Source: Paenibacillus sp. FSL H7-0357 (GTDB taxonomy: Bacteria; Bacillota; Bacilli; Paenibacillales; Paenibacillaceae). From it: a stretch of 64,000 nt of DNA. The stretch is taken from contig NZ_CP009241.1 in assembly GCF_000758525.1 (NCBI RefSeq), positions 1,178,001 through 1,242,000 of the forward strand. Reading direction: 5' to 3'. The notes under the pieces are model-generated. The model was given only the letters and a program-made list of their open reading frames with translations, did not search any database and was not told the origin of the DNA. Positions 33,592-41,600 of the stretch are shown here, in pieces (the stretch's first letter is position 1; each line of letters begins with the position of its first letter). Made by a program: the position numbers and the translations under genes.

Positions 33592-33902
33592 TGAATGAAG
33601 AGGAAGTGCAGGATCAGCTGCTAAGCCAATATTTTAATGAACCGGCCCTGGCTCCTCCCCGGCTTGTTGCGGATACGCTCCGGAAAATAACGGCTGCAGA
33701 AAGATTGGGAAGAAGCATTATCGCTGTCGTGGGGATTCAAGTTATTGTGCTAATGCTGCTGGGAGCCTGCGTGCTGACGGGTCCTCTTCCCCTGCTATGG
33801 AAGCTGGCCCTGCTGCTGGCCTTCGGTCTCGTTCAGACATCTGCTGCCGCAGCGCTGCTGTTCTGCCTGTCCGGCAGATCGGGTGCAGCAGCCCGGGCAT
33901 GA
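33591..33902 (+). CDS. Small membrane protein, probable anti-sigma factor (YxlC-like position)
   Basis: 103 residues. A soluble N-terminal part of about 40 residues (EEEVQDQLLSQYF ... LRKITAAERL) precedes two membrane helices (about 45-65 and 70-92). It lacks the zinc-binding H-x3-C-x2-C motif of ZAS anti-sigmas. Its start overlaps the sigma stop, and its size and topology match YxlC of the B. subtilis sigY operon. Function is inferred from position and topology. Confidence 0.6.
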   Translation: MNEEEVQDQLLSQYFNEPALAPPRLVADTLRKITAAERLGRSIIAVVGIQVIVLMLLGACVLTGPLPLLWKLALLLAFGLVQTSAAAALLFCLSGRSGAAARA

Positions 33903-33966
33903 TTTTTCAGGTATATGGGGCAGGCGGACACCAGACATCCGCATTATTCTCAAAGGAGGACGGCAT

Positions 33967-34350
33967 ATGAAGAGACATAAGCCGCTTGGCAAATTGCTTT
34001 TTTGGGTGCTTACAACCGGCTTCTTGCTTACTCTGGCCTTAATGGGATATTGGATGTTTCCCTATATGTCGGATGTCCTTAGCGAGGAACGTGGCTGGTT
34101 TTTGTTTATGGGGCTGGCCGTGCTGCTGCTCATTGGTTTGAATGGAGCTATAGCCGTATTCATCTACAGGGATGCTTCGCGTATGGGGATGAACACATGG
34201 TTGTGGATGACTGCTGTAATCTACATTCCCAATTTAATCGGGCTGCTGATCTACTTTGTGGTCAGACAGCAACACAAAAGAGACGGCGGCGTGAGTGCTA
34301 AAGAGGAATATTGCCCGCATTGCGGGCACATGATTAGAACCGGGGAGTGA
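33967..34350 (+). CDS. PLD-nuclease-N-like membrane protein (YxlD/YxlE-like)
   Basis: 127-residue membrane protein with three helices. The pair after the first helix, FIYRDASRMGMNTWLWMTAVIYIPNLIGLLIYF, is the phospholipase-D-nuclease N-terminal (PLDNc_N) pattern. The C-terminal tail carries a lone C-P-H-C pair, half of a zinc ribbon. ATG 33967 is set by AAAGGAGGACGG; the open frame upstream has no ribosome site. In B. subtilis, YxlD with YxlC restrains SigY, so a similar role is plausible. Confidence 0.7.
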   Translation: MKRHKPLGKLLFWVLTTGFLLTLALMGYWMFPYMSDVLSEERGWFLFMGLAVLLLIGLNGAIAVFIYRDASRMGMNTWLWMTAVIYIPNLIGLLIYFVVRQQHKRDGGVSAKEEYCPHCGHMIRTGE

Positions 34351-34355
34351 ATGAA

Positions 34356-34742
34356 ATGAACAAAAAGTGGAGCTTGCTGATACTCGCAGTACTGACATCA
34401 GCTTTGCTGCTTACGGGCTGCGAAAAAAGGCTGATGTTCGTTGGATCAAGCAGTGGTAAACAAATTAAGGCATCCTATAAGCTGCTGTCAGGTACGGAAA
34501 CGAAGACGCTGAAGCTCAAAGAAGGGGAAACTTTGCTGCTGGATTATACCTCCAAAGTGGATAAAGGCAAGCTGTCCATGAAGCTGTATGATCCCGATCA
34601 TGAGCTTGTGAAAGAGCTTCGTACGAATGAGGCTGCAGAAGAGAAGGTGGAGATTGAAAAGGACGGCAAATACAAGCTCGAAATTGTCGGTACCGCGACC
34701 AAAGGAAGTTATAAAATCCTATATTCCACTGAAGCCGAGTAG
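34356..34742 (+). CDS. Small lipoprotein of the SigY-like operon
   Basis: 128-residue lipoprotein: signal peptide with lipobox LLTGC (Cys22), then a beta-rich domain with many Lys/Glu residues (KLKEGETLLLDYTSKVDKG ... GKYKLEIVGTATKG). The pattern resembles small bacterial surface lipoproteins with an Ig-like or pre-peptidase-like fold. The start follows GGGGAGTGA, and an in-frame GTG at 34347 is possible. It is the last gene of the four-gene operon and may be the extracellular part of the stress sensor or its output. No known family. Confidence 0.65.
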   Translation: MNKKWSLLILAVLTSALLLTGCEKRLMFVGSSSGKQIKASYKLLSGTETKTLKLKEGETLLLDYTSKVDKGKLSMKLYDPDHELVKELRTNEAAEEKVEIEKDGKYKLEIVGTATKGSYKILYSTEAE

Positions 34743-34767
34743 GAAGGGCCGTCTGGCTGCGTTCTAA

Positions 34768-35775
34768 TTAAGTCTCGTAAATGACCCTTCCGGTATCGGT
34801 AAGGTCATAGCCGTGAATGGAGCTGAGTTCGTTCTTGAAAGCCGATGACCGTAAAATGTCGATGACTGTCCCGATCCATTGCTCATGCTCCGGCTTCTTG
34901 ATCATTACAAGATCATAACGCTCCTGAATGAGCGGAATGAATTCAATGCCGTCAATAATCTTGGCGGCTTTTTCTGTGCCGATGCCGACGTCAGCCTCAC
35001 CCCGTGCCACCATTCCGGCTACAGCCAAATGGCTGTTCTCTATAGTGTCATAACCGCTTAACTGGGCGGGTTGGATACTGTGCAGGCGCAGCTGCTCGTC
35101 CAGCAGCACCCGCGCACCGGAGCCGCGCTCGCGGTTAATCAGCCGGAGGCCCTTCTGCTGGAGATCCGACCAGTCACAGATGCCCTTCGGATTGCCCTTT
35201 AGCACGTAAAATCCTGCACTTCGCGCCAGCATATGCACCACTACATAGGAGAAGCCGACAAGCAGCTTGCGGATATAGGGCAGGTTATATTCTCCTGTAT
35301 CTCCGTCTAACAGGTGGGTGCTGACAATGTCAGACTCCCCATGATACATCGCAATCAGGCTGTCCAGACTGCCGGCATAGGAACGAAGCGGCCGGGAAGA
35401 GGGCTGGCTGCGCTCCAGGTGGGTAGCCAGAATGTCCAGCGACATATCCTGTCCGGTAATGACCACATTGACTCCGGCGGATTTACCGGTAAACGCAGGC
35501 GGCTGGGAAAAGTGCAGCGGTGCTGTAAAAGTGGCTGGCGGCAGCGCAAAGGGAGTATGGGGTAATGCGGTTGCATCACCAGCAGGAGGACCGGCCGAAG
35601 CTCCGCTGCGCGAATTCTGCTTGTAGGCCTCCAGATCGGAGAGGTCGACACGCATTTGCTTACCGACACGGTAAGAGGGCAGCTCGCCCTTTTTGATCAA
35701 ATCATAAACCTTGAGCTTGGATATCTTCAATAACCGGGCGATTTCCTCGGTAGTATAGGAAGTGTTCTCAGACAT
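34768..35775 (-). CDS. HTH (excisionase/MerR-like) plus periplasmic-binding-like domain regulator
   Basis: 335 residues, soluble. Residues 1-52 are an excisionase-type helix-turn-helix (YTTEEIARLLKISKLKVYDL ... GKQMRVDLSDLEAYK). After a proline-rich linker, residues about 100-320 form a PBP_like domain: VVITGQDMSLDILATHL, GLRLINRERGSGARVLLDEQL and ARGEADVGIGTEKAA. This second domain occurs with molybdopterin/molybdate proteins and typifies a one-component regulator that senses molybdate or molybdenum cofactor. It lies 1.9 kb from modAB with the SigY-like operon between, and on the other strand. The start ATG follows AGGAGGCTTTATCC. Control of modAB is inferred. Confidence 0.85.
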   Translation of the reverse strand: MSENTSYTTEEIARLLKISKLKVYDLIKKGELPSYRVGKQMRVDLSDLEAYKQNSRSGASAGPPAGDATALPHTPFALPPATFTAPLHFSQPPAFTGKSAGVNVVITGQDMSLDILATHLERSQPSSRPLRSYAGSLDSLIAMYHGESDIVSTHLLDGDTGEYNLPYIRKLLVGFSYVVVHMLARSAGFYVLKGNPKGICDWSDLQQKGLRLINRERGSGARVLLDEQLRLHSIQPAQLSGYDTIENSHLAVAGMVARGEADVGIGTEKAAKIIDGIEFIPLIQERYDLVMIKKPEHEQWIGTVIDILRSSAFKNELSSIHGYDLTDTGRVIYET

Positions 35776-35896
35776 GGATAAAGCCTCCTAAAGGATGGAC
35801 TGCAGCAGCGATCATAAAGTCATAATAATAGCTCAAGACTACCTTATTTTGAGGTCAATCGCAATTAAAGAGCCACGGAGAGGCCGGCAAAAGTAT

Positions 35897-36670
35897 TCAA
35901 AAAGCAAGATGTTGGCCTTGCTTCACCTGCTGTGCATCGGATAATTCAATCAGTTCGGAAACGGTGACGAACCGGAAGCCCCGTTTTGCAAGCTCGGGCA
36001 GGATGATTTTGAGCGCTTCGCCCGTCTGCGACTGTCCGTGTACATAATCATGGAACAGTACGATATCGCCGTTTTTTGCATTGCGGATGACTTTGCTGTA
36101 GATACTCCACACGCCAGGACGGTTCCAGTCGCGGGTATCCTGATGCCAGGACCACAGCACCGGCTTGAGGCCCATATTGTTGGAAACATCAATCAGCGTA
36201 TCATCATACATGCCGCCAGGCGGTCTAAACAGGCTGCTGTGTTTGCCTGAGATCTTTATGATTTCCTTTTCGGTCAACTCCAGCTCCTGCAGAATCTGCT
36301 GCTCGGAAATAGGCTTCTTGAAATACACATGGTTGTAAGTATGGTTAGCCAGCTCATGCCCCTCGGCAATCACCTGCTTGGCTACCTCGGGATAGGCGGC
36401 GATTTTTTTGCCGATAGCAAAAAAGGTGCATTTGGCATTGTATTTATGCAGTACATCCAGAATCTGAATGGTCTCGGAAGGATCGGGTCCGTCGTCGAAG
36501 GTCAGTGCTATTACTTTTTGACTGGTGGGAACTTCCCAGATCATGTCTCCTCGCTGCTCATAATAATAGCGGTTTTTAATATTTGGACTGGCTAGTGCGA
36601 TGTTAGTAAGCCCAAGCAGAAGCATGAATGCTGTTATTGTGGTATAGGTTATTCTGCGGCCTGTTTTCAT
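35897..36670 (-). CDS. Polysaccharide deacetylase (NodB homology, CE4)
   Basis: 257-residue exported enzyme. An N-terminal hydrophobic segment (about residues 7-27) acts as signal peptide or anchor. The CE4 motifs are complete: catalytic base and metal Asp in TFDDGPD (Asp59, Asp60), metal ligands HTYNH (His110, His114), RPPGG (motif 3), DTRDW (motif 4) and LFHDYVH (motif 5). It should remove N-acetyl groups from GlcNAc/MurNAc-type sugars in peptidoglycan or a surface polymer. ATG 36670 is chosen over an upstream in-frame GTG because AAAGGTG overlaps the latter. Close to PdaB/PgdA-type enzymes; the precise substrate is not determinable. Confidence 0.9.
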   Translation of the reverse strand: MKTGRRITYTTITAFMLLLGLTNIALASPNIKNRYYYEQRGDMIWEVPTSQKVIALTFDDGPDPSETIQILDVLHKYNAKCTFFAIGKKIAAYPEVAKQVIAEGHELANHTYNHVYFKKPISEQQILQELELTEKEIIKISGKHSSLFRPPGGMYDDTLIDVSNNMGLKPVLWSWHQDTRDWNRPGVWSIYSKVIRNAKNGDIVLFHDYVHGQSQTGEALKIILPELAKRGFRFVTVSELIELSDAQQVKQGQHLAF

Positions 36671-36820
36671 AAGATTCACCTTTCACTCCATACATGACCC
36701 CTGGCAAAGGTACCGGGTTATTTTGCTTTAGAATGCTCCATGCACCTTACAAACTATTCACTGCGGCCGGGCAGTTGCTTAACTTTCTATTTTAGAGTGA
36801 AAGTTCTGCCGAAAATGACT

Positions 36821-36826
36821 TATAAT
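36821..36826 (+). promoter_or_regulatory. -10 box upstream of the dGTPase gene
   Basis: TATAAT 40 bases before the ATG at 36866; no good -35 is seen at 16-18 bases. It supports the 36866 start because an upstream start would lie inside the promoter. Confidence 0.45.
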
Positions 36827-36865
36827 GAAGTACTAAATACAGATCAATGGATAGGGGCAGCGGAT

Positions 36866-38275
36866 ATGACACTTATTGAGAAAAGAGAGCATCGGCAATA
36901 TCCGGAGATTACCCGACTGGAAACCTCTAGAGCCGCATATGAGCGCGATTATTCGCGCCTGATTCATTCGCCGACTTTTCGCCGGCTGCAAGGCAAATCA
37001 CAGGTGTTCGGCGCCGGAACCGGCGATTATTACCGCACGCGCCTGACTCATTCCCTGGAAGTAGCACAAATTGCCCGTGAAGCCGCCAAGAGCCTGCTGC
37101 GCTCTTACCCGGAGGTGGAAACGGGGCAGGCGGACAACCCGGGTCTTGTAATCGATCCCGAAGTGGTGGAATGTGCAGCCATCGCGCATGATTTCGGCCA
37201 CCCGCCATTCGGCCACAAAGGGGAAGAAGTGCTCGATAATATTTTGGAGCAGCTTGTGGCCAAAAAGACTGAGGAGGAAGCGCTGAAATCCGGCGCGGGT
37301 CCGCTGCAGAGGCAGACGATCCACGAAAATCTGAAACGGCAATATGAGCATTTTGAGGGCAATGCCCATAATTTCCGGCTGATCATGTTTCTGGAGAAGC
37401 GCGAGAACATCGACGGCCTGAACCTTTCCGACGCAGTGCTGCTGGGTATCAACAAGTATCCTTTTCCCGGCACGGTACTCAAGAAAGGCATGTATCTTCA
37501 TGAATGGGATTATATCAGGGAAGTCCGCAAGGAATGGGGGGTGCCGGAAGGCAAGAAGACGCTGGAAGCCCAGCTTATGGACCTCTGCGACGACATCGCC
37601 TATTCCGCCCATGATTTGGAGGATGGCATAAAGGCCGGCAAAATCGAGGTCCATGAGCACTTTATGCATGATGCCTATATCCAGCGGCTGATCGTCGAGA
37701 AGATTACCACGCTGGAGGATTTGTTCTGGGAAGGCTGGAAGTCAGAGGCTATCCATGCCAAAGTCGAAGAGGTGCTGAGCTCATTCCTGCGGGTATGGAT
37801 GGAGAAAATGCCGACCTGTGAAAATGATTACTCCCGCACCCGGCGTGAGGTTAAAGCCTACTGGGTCAGCACCTTTGTCGCCAGCTTAGGCGTGATTCAC
37901 GACGGAGACTGGAAGAAGGTCACCTTTATCAAGGAGGACAAAGAGGATGAGGACATGCTGCGGACGGTCAGTGTGCTCAAAAGCTTCGCCTGGGTCACGA
38001 TGATTCGCGACCTGCGTGTGCAGCGGCTGCAGAAACGCAGCGAGTGGATTTTGCGGCGGCTTTGGGGCGCATTCCTCGATCCTGAAACGTCGAAGGCGAT
38101 TATCCCGAGTGACTGGCTGCAGCGTTTTGAGAAGGATCAGCGGTCGCAGAGGCCGATCTGGACGTGGGAGCATATGGTGATTGATTATATTGCCGGAATG
38201 ACAGATGCTTTTGCCGAGAAAATCTACAATGAGCTTTATGGTCTGAAGGTCGGTTCTATTTACGATCTGGACTAG
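36866..38275 (+). CDS. dgt: Deoxyguanosinetriphosphate triphosphohydrolase (HD domain)
   Basis: 469-residue dGTPase-type enzyme that hydrolyses dGTP (or dNTPs) to deoxynucleoside and triphosphate. The hallmark beginning is SPTFRRLQGKSQVFG, then YYRTRLTHSLEVAQIAREA with metal ligand His62 and CAAIAHDFGHPPFGHKGE with His108-Asp109; a further Asp lies in DIAYSAHDLEDG. Together these give the H...HD...D metal site. ATG 36866 is preferred because GATAGGGG (36850-36857) lies upstream and a promoter -10 overlaps any earlier start. It is a single gene ending at a strong terminator and helps balance dNTP pools. Confidence 0.93.
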   Translation: MTLIEKREHRQYPEITRLETSRAAYERDYSRLIHSPTFRRLQGKSQVFGAGTGDYYRTRLTHSLEVAQIAREAAKSLLRSYPEVETGQADNPGLVIDPEVVECAAIAHDFGHPPFGHKGEEVLDNILEQLVAKKTEEEALKSGAGPLQRQTIHENLKRQYEHFEGNAHNFRLIMFLEKRENIDGLNLSDAVLLGINKYPFPGTVLKKGMYLHEWDYIREVRKEWGVPEGKKTLEAQLMDLCDDIAYSAHDLEDGIKAGKIEVHEHFMHDAYIQRLIVEKITTLEDLFWEGWKSEAIHAKVEEVLSSFLRVWMEKMPTCENDYSRTRREVKAYWVSTFVASLGVIHDGDWKKVTFIKEDKEDEDMLRTVSVLKSFAWVTMIRDLRVQRLQKRSEWILRRLWGAFLDPETSKAIIPSDWLQRFEKDQRSQRPIWTWEHMVIDYIAGMTDAFAEKIYNELYGLKVGSIYDLD

Positions 38276-38330
38276 GACAGGCAAAGCTTGGATAAGAAGA
38301 CTAAGAAACGCTAAGAATGCTACCTTTTAA

Positions 38331-38370
38331 CATAAACAGGGCTCTCCAGGGAGTCCTGTTTATGCGTTTT
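38331..38370 (+). terminator. Terminator after dgt
   Basis: Perfect 10-bp arms CATAAACAGG (38331-38340) and CCTGTTTATG (38355-38364), with a 14-base loop and CGTTTT tail. Confidence 0.85.
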
Positions 38371-38430
38371 CTGGTCTTTGCTTTTGATTTCTGGTCCCTG
38401 TTTTAGAATTCTGGTCTTTCGTTGCTGTAT
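38371..38430. repeat. Three tandem 20-bp repeats in the GH26 gene upstream region
   Basis: CTGGTCYYTG begins exactly every 20 bases at 38371, 38391 and 38411 (third copy ends CTTTC); the first two copies also share the T-rich second half. A two-helical-turn period is typical of repeated regulator sites. They lie 264-323 bases ahead of the GH26 gene. Confidence 0.5.
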
Positions 38431-38693
38431 GTTGTTATTTTTTTGTTATTATATATTTGGTGATGATATGAATGAGTGTAGTTGATTTTTAATTTCTGGA
38501 GTACCTAAATAATCCTTGTTAATTAAGGTTTTTTGTTTATGTGGTGTGAGAAAAAGTTTTGGATTGAAAGAATCAAGATTAAATTTAAAGTATTTATTTA
38601 ATTTTGTTATTGTTTATTTATTATAATAATGCTAATATTACCGGGGAGTTATCGTTATAATTGAAAGCCCTTACACAAAAGGAGGATGAAGTC
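38431..38693. other. AT-rich non-coding region upstream of the GH26 surface gene
   Basis: Very AT-rich stretch with no credible coding region. It contains a TATAAT at 38622-38627 with a weak -35, a candidate promoter, and ends in a strong ribosome site AAAGGAGGATG (38679-38689). Nothing else is recognisable. Confidence 0.5.
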
Positions 38694-41600
38694 TTGAAGA
38701 AGTTTAAGAAGAGTTTCCTGCTGTTTCTTACGGCCCTCATGATGTTTTCGATGGCTGTACCTGCACTGGCCGGCAATGCCCGCCAGGAAAAACTTGCAAC
38801 CCACTGGGCCAAAGAGAGCATCGCGAAATGGCAGGGGAATGGAGTGCTGCAAGGATATCCGGACGGCAGCTTTAAGCCCGATAACAATGTTACCCGCGCT
38901 GAGATGACGAGTATTATTAACAAGCTTTTCGGATTTAGTGCCTTGCCCGAATCCAATTTCTCGGATGTGCCGGCAGGCGCATGGTATGCCAAAGATCTGG
39001 CTGTAGCGAAGCAGGCCGGTTATTATAAAGGCTTCCCGGACAACAAAGCGAAAGCGGATACAAAGTTGACCCGCCAGGATACTGCTGTATTGCTCGCTTC
39101 GGTCTTTTCGCTTACACCGGGCAATGGCGCTGCTGCTCTTGCTTTTACGGACAGTGCCGGCATCAGCCTGTATGCGAATGAGGCGATCCAGGCGCTGCAG
39201 GGGACTTTGAATGGTTATCCGGACGGATCCTTCCGGCCTGACCGCCTTATCACAAGAGCAGAATTGCTCAGCATTGTCGACAGGCTGGTCAGCCGCTACT
39301 ATCACGAGGCTGGAACGGTTGCCGGGGGCGACATTCAGGGCAATGTTCTGATCAACCGCAGCGGAGTACTGCTAAAGGATGCCCGTATCTCGGGGAATCT
39401 GTATTTGGCCCCTGGCATTGAGAGCGGAGAAGCCACTCTGGAGAATGTAACTGTTCAAGGCGCGGTTTATATTTCCGGTGGTGAGAATTCGATTCATTTC
39501 AACAACTCCAAGCTGGCGTTGGTCAACCTGAATCGTCCGGGCGGGAAAGTCGGCATCATTGCTGAAGGCCATACAACGATTGCTCAGCTGGCTGTTGAAA
39601 GCGCTGCAATTCTTGAGGTGGGCGCAGAAGCGGAGATTGCTGAGGTTGTCATCGGCAGCGGTGCTTCCGGTACGGCGGTAACAGGCAAGGGGACAATCAG
39701 CAAGCTTGATGTTCGTGCTTCTTCTGTCAGTTTTAACGGGCAAGCATTGACGACTGGAACCTTCTCGGTAATGAATGGCGGATTTACGACCTCTGGCAGT
39801 ACAACAAACGGAGCCGCCACCGGAACCGTATCCGGCTCTAATGGTTCAGGCAGCACTGGAGGAGGTGGAACTGGGACGCCTGCCGTTACCGTCAACATTG
39901 CTGACCCGGCTGCATCCGCCGCAACGAAATCCCTGTTCGCTTATCTGGATGAAACCAGCGGCAAACAGATTATGTTCGGGCATCAGCATGATACGACCGT
40001 ATCTTTTGCCGGCAAGGATAAAGCGGGGACTGTAATCTCGGATGTGTACAGCTCGGTAGGCGATTATCCGGCTGTGTTTGGCTGGGATACGCTCAGCCTG
40101 GACGGATACGAAGCTCCTCCCGGAGTGAGCGGGAATCATGAAGCCAGCAGGCTGGGTCTCACCGCTGCGATGAAGCAGGCACATGAGCTGGGCGGTATCT
40201 TGACGCTGAGCACGCATCCTTATAATTTTGTGACTGGCGGAAGCTTTAATGATACGGGCAATTCCCCCGGGGCAGCCTCATCGGTAGTGGCACGTATTCT
40301 GCCGGGCGGTGATAAGAACAGCGGATTCAATACCTATCTCGACCGGATTGCCGACTTCGCGAGCAATCTCAAAGATGACGACGGCAACCTGATTCCGGTG
40401 TTGTTCCGTCCGTTCCATGAGCAGAATGGAGGCTGGTTCTGGTGGGGGGCGGCAACGACTACAAAAAGCGAATATGCTGAGCTGTACCGATACACCGTTG
40501 AATATCTGCGGGACATTAAGGGAGTCCACAACTTCCTGTATGTATTTTCCCCGAATGGTCCGTTTAACGGCAACGAAAGTGAATATTTGACGACTTATCC
40601 GGGCGATCAATATGTGGATATTCTCGGTATGGACCAATACGACAACAAGGACAACGCAGGTTCCGAGTCTTTTCTGAATGGCCTTGTGAAAGATTTGAAG
40701 ATGATTTCCGGCCTGGCTCAGGATAAGGGTAAGATTGTGACCCTCTCGGAATACGGATACAGCGCCGCAGGAATGAAAACAACGGGAAATAATGAGCTGC
40801 AGTGGTTTACGAAGTTATTGAACGCCATCAAGGCGGATCCGGATGCGGCGAAGATTTCCTACATGCTGACCTGGGCCAACTTTGGCGAAGGCAATAATCT
40901 GTATGTTCCTTACAAGAATGTTCCGAATAAAGCCGATCACGAGCTTCTTCCGGACTTTGTGAATTTCTATAATGATGCTGCTACTGCCTTTGCGGGGGAT
41001 GTGAAGGATGACAACAAGTATTCCCGTGCGGTCAATGCTGCAGTGAAAGAACCGTTTCTGCATATCGTTACACCGAATAATATCGGTACAGTAACTGAGG
41101 GCACGACAGTCATCCGTTCGAAAACGGCTAATTTCACACCGGTTAAGGTCACTTATACAATCGGAAAGTCCACAGTTGAACAAGAAATGACACTGGGAGC
41201 GGACGGCTATTGCGCTGCGGTCTGGCAGCCGGATTCCAGCTTGAACGGCAGTTCCACCGACATTACGGTAAAAGCTTATGGACCGGGTGACACGCTGCTT
41301 ACGCAAAGCATCTCCGTATTTGTGAAGATCGGCGAGGTGCCGGTAAAAGAGATCAAGTTCAACACGGCTGATGATCTGCAGCTCATCCAGAACAATGGCA
41401 GCTGGTCCGGTCTAGCTGGAAACGGCGAGACGATCAAGACGGAGTTCAAGCATGCGGTTCTGGACGGAGACGGAAAGCTGAATCTGAATATCTCGGAAGG
41501 ATTGGCCTCCGGGGATACCTGGCAGGAGCTGAAGCTGCAGCTTACATCTGCGGCACTGGACGGGGTAGACCTGGCCAAAGTGGGCCGTGTGAAATTCAAT

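Noticed and set aside
38661..38693. Earlier in-frame TTG start for the GH26 protein
   Set aside because: No ribosome site precedes it, whereas AAAGGAGGATG is correctly placed for TTG 38694 and the signal peptide begins there.
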